Below, one piece after another: positions 54,158 through 64,000 of a stretch of 64,000 bases of DNA (within the stretch, counting starts at the first letter, position 1; every line of letters starts with the position of its first letter). Source of the stretch: Desulfurispirillum indicum S5 (GTDB lineage Bacteria; Chrysiogenota; Chrysiogenetes; Chrysiogenales; Chrysiogenaceae); the NCBI RefSeq assembly GCF_000177635.2, contig NC_014836.1:725501-789500 (forward strand), written 5' to 3'. Both the position numbers and the translations under genes were made by a program. A model generated the notes under the pieces. The model searched no databases. It saw only the letters and a list, made by a program, of their open reading frames with translations, and was not told the DNA's origin.

Positions 54158-54996
54158 GCATACTGACGGCACAGGTCATCAAACTCACCGATGAAGAATA
54201 CAAGCTGATTCGGGATATGGTCTACGAGTACTGTGGCATCTACTTCCAGGAGCACAAAAAGTACATCATAGAAAATCGCCTTTCGCGTAGACTCAAGCAA
54301 CTGAATTTTACGTCATTTAAGGACTACTACTACTTCCTCAAGTATGATCGGAAAAAAGACGAAGAATTAGTTGAGATCATGAATCTGCTGACCATTAACG
54401 AGACCTATTTTTTCCGTGAGCTTGGTCAGCTCAAGCATATGATCAGTGTGGCGATTCCTGAGCTTGTGAAGTCCAAAAGTGATCGTGTGCTGCGTATCTG
54501 GTCGGCGGCCTGCTCTACGGGCGAAGAACCCTACAGCATCAGCATCCTGCTTAAAGACAGTGGAGTGCTGCCCGCGGGGTACCGCGTGGAGATCTATGGC
54601 ACGGATCTCAGTCAGGATGCTGTTGCCAAGGCAAAGGCTGCGAAATACCGCAAGATTTCCTTCCGCAGTACCGAACCTCAGTACATGAAATATTTTCGCG
54701 AGCAGGATGCGGAGTTTACCGTGAACGCGGATGTGCGCCTGCCAGTGAAAATTGACCGGGGCAATCTGCTGTTGCCGGCGGATACCGGTCGTTACCGGAA
54801 TATGGATATTGTGTTTTGTCGTAATGTCCTGATCTATTTTGACAAGGAGTCTAAACGCAAGGTGATTGAGAACCTGGCAAATGCCTTGCAGCCACAAGGG
54901 TATCTCTATATTGGCCATTCTGAGACACTTTTTGGCATCAGTGACGCCTTTCGCATGAATAATTTCGGTGAAGGGATCGTCTATATGAAGAAGTAG
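54154..54996 (+). CDS. cheR: Chemotaxis protein methyltransferase CheR
   Basis: CheR methylates glutamates of chemoreceptors using SAM. The 280-residue protein has the N-terminal helical domain (YKLIRDMVYEYCGIYF, ENRLSRRLKQL) and the SAM domain with NETYFFRE, IWSAACSTGEEPYSI, EIYGTDLSQDAV, DIVFCRNVLIYFD and GYLYIGHSETL. It overlaps the STAS-HEAT gene by ATGA, not a receptor or cheB. Confidence 0.94.
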   Translation: MSILTAQVIKLTDEEYKLIRDMVYEYCGIYFQEHKKYIIENRLSRRLKQLNFTSFKDYYYFLKYDRKKDEELVEIMNLLTINETYFFRELGQLKHMISVAIPELVKSKSDRVLRIWSAACSTGEEPYSISILLKDSGVLPAGYRVEIYGTDLSQDAVAKAKAAKYRKISFRSTEPQYMKYFREQDAEFTVNADVRLPVKIDRGNLLLPADTGRYRNMDIVFCRNVLIYFDKESKRKVIENLANALQPQGYLYIGHSETLFGISDAFRMNNFGEGIVYMKK

Positions 54997-55039
54997 CAGA
55001 GCCATCACTCAGGTGGAGGCGCGCTGGCGGAGGTGAACG

Positions 55040-55366
55040 ATGTCCCTCAATATCGGCCCCATAAATCACATGCAGATACTTGCCAAAATCAATGTAGCTG
55101 AGCGTCTGCATGACCAGATGGAGAACCGCCAGCGCTTCGTGATAGAAAAAATCATTGCCGAAAAGGTTCAGGAGAACGAGAAAGAGCGGATGCAGACGGT
55201 CAAGGAGCTGGAGGAAACGGAAAAAGCCGGTCCCGGTGATCGCGATGCCCGTGAAAAAGATGAACGCAATCCCAGGCAGAAGAATAAAGGGCAAAATCAG
55301 CCTGACAGTGGTACTATATCCGAAGAAAATCGAGGCCGCGATGGACATATTGATTTCCTGGCCTGA
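55040..55366 (+). CDS. Small charged hypothetical protein
   Basis: A 108-residue protein with no family I recognise. The first half is helical (MQILAKINVAERLHDQMENRQRFVIEKIIAEKVQENEKERM). The second is highly polar and probably disordered. GGAGGTGAACG before the ATG is a strong ribosome site, and the same-strand spacing (43 bases after cheR, 17 before the next gene) supports co-transcription. It might be an adaptor in the signalling or flagellar set. Confidence 0.65.
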   Translation: MSLNIGPINHMQILAKINVAERLHDQMENRQRFVIEKIIAEKVQENEKERMQTVKELEETEKAGPGDRDAREKDERNPRQKNKGQNQPDSGTISEENRGRDGHIDFLA

Positions 55367-55383
55367 AAATGAGGGAGTGAGTT

Positions 55384-56166
55384 ATGCTGTCACCCGGAAC
55401 GCAAATTGAGCTGGCACTGCGCACGGTTCAGGGTCTTGAACTCTGGTGCTCTGCCACGGTAGATAAGGTCAGCGAATCCGTGGTTCTGGTGCGCCTGAAT
55501 ACACAGATTGCCATGGACTACGGGAATATCTCCAGCAGTGAAGACTATCCGGTGACGGTGAATGTCATAGACGGTGAGGTTCTCGTGACCCAGGAGGGGC
55601 GGATCGCCGGCAAGCTGCGTGACGAAGTCTATGGAATACGACTCGTGGGCGAAGCGACCCGCCATGAATATACTTCCATAGAAGATCGCATCAAGGTTCA
55701 CTACAAGCCACTTTCTGAGCAGGAGTACTATGCCACCCGCCCGGAAATGCGCAGCTATCGGACACCTCAGCCCAACATGCCAAAATACCTTGATGCCAAT
55801 GATGATATTCCCCAGTCGCTGATGAAATTCATTGGCGATATAAATTATAAGCTCGACCGTATCCTGAACCTTTTGGAGTCCCATTCTTCGGAAAAACTGG
55901 TGATCAAGGATTTTTTTCACACCAGCCGTGTGGGTGGAGGGTTTCTGATTGGCGAAAAAGGTGAAGTTGGCAGCGCCTATCTTCTTCAGATCAAAATTCC
56001 CATCTACCCCTACCACGAGTTCTACGCCATTGGCAAAGGCGTTCCCTTCTCCGGGGGAGCGACGGGAATCCTCTTTACCTATATCAGTGAGGATGACCGC
56101 GAAGAGCTTATCAAGTATGTCTTTGAGCGCCAGCGGGAAATTCTGAAGTCCAAAAGGAAGCAGTAA
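55384..56166 (+). CDS. Two-domain protein resembling a degenerate YcgR-N / PilZ protein
   Basis: This 260-residue protein has a beta-rich first part (about 1-80; PGTQIELALRTVQGLELWCSATVDKVSESVVLVRL) like the YcgR N-terminal flagellar brake domain. A second part has RHEYTSIEDRIKVHYKPL and IKDFFHTSRVGGGFLIGEKGEVG in places where PilZ has RxxxR and D/NxSxxG. Those c-di-GMP residues are not clearly kept, so binding is doubtful. The chemotaxis/flagellar surroundings support a motility role. Its stop overlaps the next ATG. Confidence 0.6.
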   Translation: MLSPGTQIELALRTVQGLELWCSATVDKVSESVVLVRLNTQIAMDYGNISSSEDYPVTVNVIDGEVLVTQEGRIAGKLRDEVYGIRLVGEATRHEYTSIEDRIKVHYKPLSEQEYYATRPEMRSYRTPQPNMPKYLDANDDIPQSLMKFIGDINYKLDRILNLLESHSSEKLVIKDFFHTSRVGGGFLIGEKGEVGSAYLLQIKIPIYPYHEFYAIGKGVPFSGGATGILFTYISEDDREELIKYVFERQREILKSKRKQ

Positions 56167-56648
56167 TGTTTCACAGCCCTGTATTCCTGTCTGTGATGAT
56201 TCTGGCGCTGTGCTTTTTCTTTGTGGTGGTGCTTTACCTGCTCTGGGCCTTCGGGAAAATGCGCCAGTCCATGGGGCACTATTCGCTCTATGAGCTTGAA
56301 AGCCTTCATGACTCCCTGGAGGCGCTTCTGATCAAAGCCGATGAATCTACTCTCAACCTCACCGATGAAATCAAAAAACAGGAATTTATACTGAAACAGC
56401 TTCTGGATCTTGTGGACAAGCGCAAGGCTGAGCTGGAAGCCCTTATTCAGCAATCCGATGATGTGCAGCAGGCGGCAAGAACGCCCAAAACCGAAGATAT
56501 CAAAGAAGATGTGGCCTTCTATATGCAACGGGGCTTTACGCCACAGGAGATCGCCAAGAAACTCGGCAAAACCGTCAGCGAAGTCACCCTGCTGTGCCGG
56601 GTGCTCGAATCGCAGCAGGCCACAGGGAATTCTGGTAAAGAAGGCTGA
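56166..56648 (+). CDS. Membrane-anchored coiled-coil protein with a C-terminal HTH-like segment
   Basis: This 160-residue protein has an N-terminal membrane helix (about 6-29), a coiled coil (about 40-95) and a C-terminal helix-turn-helix-like tail FTPQEIAKKLGKTVSEVTLLCRVLE. The layout recalls small DUF2802/DUF6115-type proteins encoded among flagellar and chemotaxis genes; I cannot confirm membership. It overlaps the previous stop by one base (TAATG). Confidence 0.7.
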   Translation: MFHSPVFLSVMILALCFFFVVVLYLLWAFGKMRQSMGHYSLYELESLHDSLEALLIKADESTLNLTDEIKKQEFILKQLLDLVDKRKAELEALIQQSDDVQQAARTPKTEDIKEDVAFYMQRGFTPQEIAKKLGKTVSEVTLLCRVLESQQATGNSGKEG

Positions 56649-56654
56649 TCAGCG

Positions 56655-57749
56655 GTGGATATTCTCCCCTCCCTTGTTCGCCAGCTGGAGACACTGCAGC
56701 AGACCCACAATGTCCGGCTGAGTCCGGGTGAGAAGCTGGATATCCTGGTGCGGGGGATGCGCAGCTCCCATGAGGTGTCACTTTTCCTGCGCGGACAGGA
56801 GGTTACCGCGCGAACTGAGACACCGTTGCAGCCGGGCCGATATCAGGTGCTGGTGCAGTCTCTGCAGCCAGCTCTGACACTGAAAATCCTTCCTCAGCTG
56901 CCCACGGCGGTGCCGCCCTCCCTCAGTGCGCTGCCAACTCCCAGTCTGCTTTCCAGCCATCCTCTGGCAACACTCCTGCAGCTTCCGGCAGTCTCTCCCT
57001 CACTTCCCCTTCAGCTGCCCGGAGGGCAACTGATTCCCGAAGAAGCCAGCCTGCTTCGTGGGAGCCGGCTCTCACTGGAAGGCTTGATTCGGGACCTGCA
57101 GGCGCCTGGTATGACGGCGAAACCCGCAGTTGCCAGAAGTACCGCCGAGCAGCTTCAGCATCTGAGCGTTCACAGCGGCATGCTGATGGAAAATCACCTG
57201 CTGACCGGGAGTCGTCCGGTTGTGCAGGATCTGAAGTTTCAACTGCTTTTACTGGCCGGGCGCTATGCCAACAGTGAGCGACTCGTTGACACTATCCGCC
57301 AGCGTCTGCAGTTTCTGACGCGGGAGCAGGTGGCGAATCTCATCCTGAACCAGGACGGGATATTTTTGGTGGAGATTCCCCTGGATACCGCCGATCAGCT
57401 CAGGCGCCTGCGTATGCGCCTGCAGAAACGCAAAAAAGAGGCGCGGGGGATTGACTCGGATATCCTTTCCCTGTACATGGAGTTTTCCCGTTTGGGGGAA
57501 ATCAAGGTAAACTGTTTTCAGCGCGATATGGGAATTGATATTGTGGTCTTTTCCAATGAGCGCAAAACCGTACAGTCCCTGGAGCAATCCCTTGAGGAGC
57601 TCAGGGGAGCCATCGAAATGGTTGTGCGTCGACCGGTGCGCTGTGCCGTGCACTATCGCGAGGAGAACCTCTTTCAGGATTTTGACGAAAACCTCGTGTT
57701 GATCCGTGCCATCAAATCCTGGCCGTCCGATGATGAAGAGCACCAGTAA
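56655..57749 (+). CDS. Hypothetical protein with a FliK-like C-terminal domain
   Basis: This 364-residue protein has a proline/serine/leucine-rich middle (about 75-130) and a C-terminal domain (about 215-350) with LGEIKVNCFQRDMGIDIVVFSNERKTVQSLEQSLEELRGAIE. That pattern resembles the FliK hook-length-control C-terminus (LGxIxVxI ... L ... L). GTG at 56655 is preceded by AAGAAGGC. If correct it would be a secreted or export-gate-binding ruler-like protein, but it lacks the usual length of FliK and the call is tentative. Confidence 0.6.
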   Translation: MDILPSLVRQLETLQQTHNVRLSPGEKLDILVRGMRSSHEVSLFLRGQEVTARTETPLQPGRYQVLVQSLQPALTLKILPQLPTAVPPSLSALPTPSLLSSHPLATLLQLPAVSPSLPLQLPGGQLIPEEASLLRGSRLSLEGLIRDLQAPGMTAKPAVARSTAEQLQHLSVHSGMLMENHLLTGSRPVVQDLKFQLLLLAGRYANSERLVDTIRQRLQFLTREQVANLILNQDGIFLVEIPLDTADQLRRLRMRLQKRKKEARGIDSDILSLYMEFSRLGEIKVNCFQRDMGIDIVVFSNERKTVQSLEQSLEELRGAIEMVVRRPVRCAVHYREENLFQDFDENLVLIRAIKSWPSDDEEHQ

Positions 57750-57777
57750 TATCGAGAAAGAATATGGAGTACAACGT

Positions 57778-58881
57778 ATGGGTTTCACCTGTGGAATAGT
57801 GGGCCTGCCCAATGTAGGCAAATCTACCATCTTTAACGCACTCACCAAGGCGGGAGCCGCCAGTGCCAATTACCCCTTCTGCACCATCGATCCCAATGTG
57901 GGCGTGGTGAGTGTACCCGATCCTCGCCTGAACACCATTGCGGCTATGATCAATCCCCAGCGCATTGTGCCCACCACCATGGAGTTTGTGGATATCGCCG
58001 GACTCGTTAAGGGCGCTTCCCAGGGTGAAGGCCTGGGGAACCAGTTTCTCTCCCATATCCGCGCCGTGGATGCCATTGCCCACGTGGTACGTTGTTTTGA
58101 GGATGAAAATATCACCCATGTCAGTGGCGGCATTGATCCGGCCAGGGACATGGAGATCATCAATACCGAGCTGATTCTCTCTGACATGCAGTCGCTGGAA
58201 CGCCGCATGGAGCGTTTGACCAAAATGCTCAAAGGCCCACAGGCCAAGGAGGTCACCCGTGAACTTGCGCTGGTGAAGCGCCTGCACGAGCACCTTAATG
58301 AAGGGAAAATGGGCTTTGAATTTGAGGTCGCAGATGACGAGCAGCCCATGCTGGCAGGTTTTCAGCTGATGACCACAAAGCCTCTGCTCTACGTCTGCAA
58401 TGTATCCGAGGATGATATCCTCGACCCCGACAAGAACCCCTTTGTGCAGATGGTCAGAAAACGCGCCGCCCAGGAAAATGCCGGCGTGGTGATTCTCTCC
58501 GGGAAAATTGAAGCGGAAATTTCTGAACTGGGCGAAGAGGAGGCCAGGGAGTTTCTGCAGGATATCGGCCTGAGTGAAAGTGGTCTCAATGCCCTTATAC
58601 GCGAAGGCTACCAGCTGCTTGGCCTGATCACCTACTTCACCGCCGGAGAGAAGGAAGTGCGCGCCTGGACCGTTCCCCGTAACACCAAGGCGCCCCAGGC
58701 CGCCGCCGTGATTCACACCGACATCGAGCGGGGCTTTATCCGTGCCGAGGTTACCAGCTTTGCCGACGCGGTCACCTGCGGCAATGTGAAGAAAGCTGCC
58801 GAGCAGGGGAAGATGCGCCTGGAAGGCAAGGACTACGAAGTGCTGGATGGAGATATAATTTACTTTCGGTTTAACGTTTAG
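57778..58881 (+). CDS. ychF: Ribosome-associated GTP/ATPase YchF
   Basis: YchF is an Obg-family ATPase with a G-domain (GLPNVGKSTIFNALT; DIAGLVKGASQGEGLGNQFLSHIR), an inserted coiled coil and a C-terminal TGS domain (FTAGEKEVRAWTV...EKDYEVLDGDIIYFRFNV-like end). At 367 residues it is of normal length. ATG at 57778 with GGAG is chosen; the open frame extends into the preceding gene. It starts a housekeeping stretch. Confidence 0.96.
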   Translation: MGFTCGIVGLPNVGKSTIFNALTKAGAASANYPFCTIDPNVGVVSVPDPRLNTIAAMINPQRIVPTTMEFVDIAGLVKGASQGEGLGNQFLSHIRAVDAIAHVVRCFEDENITHVSGGIDPARDMEIINTELILSDMQSLERRMERLTKMLKGPQAKEVTRELALVKRLHEHLNEGKMGFEFEVADDEQPMLAGFQLMTTKPLLYVCNVSEDDILDPDKNPFVQMVRKRAAQENAGVVILSGKIEAEISELGEEEAREFLQDIGLSESGLNALIREGYQLLGLITYFTAGEKEVRAWTVPRNTKAPQAAAVIHTDIERGFIRAEVTSFADAVTCGNVKKAAEQGKMRLEGKDYEVLDGDIIYFRFNV

Positions 58882-59165
58882 CCATCTTCCTGAAAATACC
58901 CCAAGACAAGCAGTCAATTGGAAAACCTGCCGGTGCAAGGTGCCCGCAAGTGGTTTTTTATTAGCCTGTTTGTAGCCATTCACGGGTACTTTGCGTTTTT
59001 TTTCAGCAGGAGCGCCAGTATTCCGAGAGCGAGCCCGGATGGCGAGCGGCAGAGACGGAGGTCCTCGGACGAAAGTGAGTGTCTCTGGGAGGAATGCTGG
59101 GGCGAGTACCAACACACCGTAAATAGTTACGCCGAACGTAGCAATAACTTTTCTCGGGAGCACCT
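58882..59165. other. Intergenic stretch ychF-argB
   Basis: About 285 bases. A plus-strand frame at 58918-59184 overlaps argB and has neither a ribosome site nor recognisable sequence. I see no convincing promoter, terminator or RNA. Confidence 0.5.
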
Positions 59166-60065
59166 ATGCACATGGAAAAACTGATTGAAAAAGCCTCTGT
59201 CCTGATGGAGTCCCTGCCCTATATCAAAAACTTCTATGGCAAGACCATCGTCATCAAGTACGGCGGCCATGCCATGGTGGACGATGAGCTGAAAAAGAAT
59301 TTTGCCCTTGATGTGATTCTCATGAAATACATTGGCATCAATCCGGTGATTGTCCACGGAGGGGGGCCCCAGATCGGCGAAACCCTCAAGCGCATGGGCA
59401 AGGTATCGGAGTTTGTCAACGGCATGCGTGTGACGGACAAAGACACCATGAGCATTGTCGAGATGGTGCTGGTGGGCAAGGTGAACAAGGAGATCGTGGG
59501 TCTGATTCACCAGAACGGCGGCAAAGCCGTTGGGCTTTCCGGCCGCGATGGGCAGTTGATACGCGCGAAAAAACACTATGTGAGCAAGCCGGGGCCCGCT
59601 GATCAGCGGCCGGAAATCATCGATATCGGTATGGTGGGAACGGTGGAGGCCGTCAATGTGGAGGTGCTCAACCACGTGGGCAACGGGGGCTTTATTCCTG
59701 TGATTGCCCCGGTTGGTGAAGGCGCTGACGGCAAAGCCTACAATATCAACGCCGATTTTGTGGCCGGCGCCATCGCCGCCAAACTGCAGGCCGCGAAAAT
59801 GGTTCTGCTGACCGATATTCAGGGGGTACAGGGGGCGGATGGTAACCTGATCACCTCTCTGACGCTGCCGCGCATTGACGAGATGATTGCGGAAGGCGTG
59901 ATTCACGGTGGCATGATTCCCAAGGTGGAAGCGTGCCGTATCGCCCTTGACGGCGGGGTGAACAAGGTTCACATTATTGATGGGCGCGTTCTCCACTCCG
60001 TGCTGCTGGAGATTTTCACCGATCACGGCATCGGGACGCAGATCGTGCGCGAAGCGCGCAGCTGA
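59166..60065 (+). CDS. argB: Acetylglutamate kinase
   Basis: ArgB phosphorylates N-acetylglutamate, the second and usually feedback-regulated step of arginine synthesis. The 299-residue protein has [52 protein letters not shown] and [10 protein letters not shown]. The N-terminal helix (about 1-22) is present, which in arginine-sensitive hexameric forms mediates inhibition. GGGAGCACCT precedes the ATG; a second ATG at 59172 is possible. Confidence 0.96.
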   Translation: MHMEKLIEKASVLMESLPYIKNFYGKTIVIKYGGHAMVDDELKKNFALDVILMKYIGINPVIVHGGGPQIGETLKRMGKVSEFVNGMRVTDKDTMSIVEMVLVGKVNKEIVGLIHQNGGKAVGLSGRDGQLIRAKKHYVSKPGPADQRPEIIDIGMVGTVEAVNVEVLNHVGNGGFIPVIAPVGEGADGKAYNINADFVAGAIAAKLQAAKMVLLTDIQGVQGADGNLITSLTLPRIDEMIAEGVIHGGMIPKVEACRIALDGGVNKVHIIDGRVLHSVLLEIFTDHGIGTQIVREARS

Positions 60066-60169
60066 ACCGAGGCGCGTTTCTCGGGGAGGTCGCAGATGGA
60101 TCAGGCTGCCTGTTGGTCGGTCTGTTTTCAAGCGAAAAAGTCGGTAAACCTGTGATATGGGTATCCAAA

Positions 60170-60206
60170 AAAGCCTTCACCAGAAAATGGTGAAGGCTTT
60201 CGTTTT
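60170..60206. terminator. Bidirectional terminator between argB and gyrB
   Basis: A 13-bp perfect stem AAAGCCTTCACCA / TGGTGAAGGCTTT with a GAAAA loop, an A-run on one side and CGTTTT on the other. Confidence 0.92.
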
Positions 60207-60229
60207 CGAGGACTTTTGCCGTTGCTTTG

Positions 60230-62668
<2,439 letters not shown>

Positions 62669-62759
62669 CTATCATATAGCAGTCCTGTGTTTTTTGCCAG
62701 CGAAGATGTCTCTCCCCTGTTAAAGGGAGTTGCGGTGCGTGGGGTCGGCAATTTTTCCC

Positions 62760-62788
62760 TTGCATTTGCCCCTGGATTTTATTATATC
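62760..62788 (+). promoter_or_regulatory. Promoter of groESL
   Basis: TTGCAT, 17 bases, TATATC; the CIRCE operator begins four bases downstream, overlapping the expected start of transcription. Confidence 0.6.
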
Positions 62789-62792
62789 AGTG

Positions 62793-62819
62793 CTGGCACT
62801 CGCCGTGGTTGAGTGCCGA
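62793..62819. promoter_or_regulatory. CIRCE operator (HrcA site) of groESL
   Basis: CTGGCACTC, nine bases, GAGTGCCGA. The inner seven bases of each arm form a perfect inverted repeat and match the CIRCE consensus TTAGCACTC-N9-GAGTGCTAA except at the outer positions. It implies HrcA repression of the chaperonin operon. Confidence 0.88.
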
Positions 62820-62862
62820 TAATCGGAACTCATTATCATATCTTCATTCAGGAGGCATACGA

Positions 62863-63153
62863 ATGAATATTCGTCCATTGCAAGACCGAATCATCGTCAA
62901 GCGCATCGAAGCAGAAGAGAAGACTGCCAGCGGAATCATCATTCCCGATACGGCCAAAGAGAAGCCCATGGAAGGCAATGTCATGGCAGTTGGCCCCGGC
63001 AAGGCACTTGATAATGGCAATACCATTGTTCCTACGGTAAAAGCTGGTGACAAGGTGCTCTTCAGCAAGTACGCCGGCACCGAAGTGAAAATCGACGGCC
63101 AGGAGTACATCATCATGCGTGAAGACGATATCCTGGGCGTTATTGAAGGCTGA
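62863..63153 (+). CDS. groES: Co-chaperonin GroES
   Basis: GroES is the 96-residue lid of the GroEL cage: [14 protein letters not shown], the mobile loop [17 protein letters not shown] and [11 protein letters not shown] at 62863 with CAGGAGGC is fixed by the standard N-terminus. It precedes groEL by 50 bases. Confidence 0.98.
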   Translation: MNIRPLQDRIIVKRIEAEEKTASGIIIPDTAKEKPMEGNVMAVGPGKALDNGNTIVPTVKAGDKVLFSKYAGTEVKIDGQEYIIMREDDILGVIEG

Positions 63154-63197
63154 TCAGCCATCACATTCTTCGTACACTCCATTCTATTTTGAGGTGA

Positions 63198-64000
<803 letters not shown>

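Noticed and set aside
58918-59184. 88-residue frame before argB
   Set aside because: It overlaps argB, has no ribosome site, and its sequence is not like a conserved protein.

Overview
This looks like a chromosomal stretch of a flagellated, Gram-negative, probably anaerobic or facultative bacterium. The evidence is a nif operon, an MCE/Mla lipid-transport system, the NIF-type Fe-S assembly pair nifSU, a superoxide-reductase-like protein, flagellar genes and a CIRCE-controlled groESL. The pheA-hisC-tyrA-aroA-cmk-ispH-rpsA order and general protein character fit the deltaproteobacterial / Chrysiogenes-Deferribacter area. That placement is an inference from gene content only; no marker in the window fixes it.

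Region 1 (1-6.9 kb) is a nitrogenase locus. A HipB-like repressor with two textbook operators faces nifH. nifH has a sigma-54 promoter and a NifA-type upstream site. nifH and nifD are intact. nifK is split by a 1311-bp IS3-family element with a 3-bp GAC target duplication, so the nitrogenase beta subunit should not be made intact. nifT follows. The locus is bracketed by a diverged inverted repeat of about 230 bp.

Region 2 (6.9-22.9 kb) holds ilvC, a Gly-Cys-Leu tRNA cluster, nadB, a Tat-exported superoxide-reductase-like protein with a 61-residue membrane partner, alr with mlaEFD, a noncoding stretch with two foldback repeats, an HlyD/ABC export operon, a small exported protein, and MFS plus ogt genes.

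Region 3 (23-33.3 kb) holds an orphan PAS histidine kinase, a nifS-nifU-cysE-radical SAM operon, and a nucleotide-sugar set (UDP-glucose dehydrogenase, DegT aminotransferase, Gfo/Idh oxidoreductase).

Region 4 (33.4-46.5 kb) holds glmU, an unusual pseudopilin-like protein, alaS, and the tightly overlapping pheA-hisC-tyrA-aroA-cmk-ispH-rpsA operon.

Region 5 (46.5-57.8 kb) is a motility and signalling block. It starts at an exact sigma-28 promoter with fliD, fliS and two small flagellar-type proteins. A PAS-PAS-PP2C phosphatase, a STAS protein, a STAS-HEAT fusion and CheR follow, then four poorly characterised genes that look flagellum-linked.

Region 6 (57.8-64 kb) is housekeeping: ychF, argB, gyrB, groES and the 5' part of groEL.

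The most interesting points are the IS-broken nifK inside an inverted-repeat-bounded island, the HipB operators next to the nif promoter, and the phosphatase / STAS / STAS-HEAT / CheR module with its uncharacterised neighbours. No CRISPR array, prophage or recognised defence system was seen.
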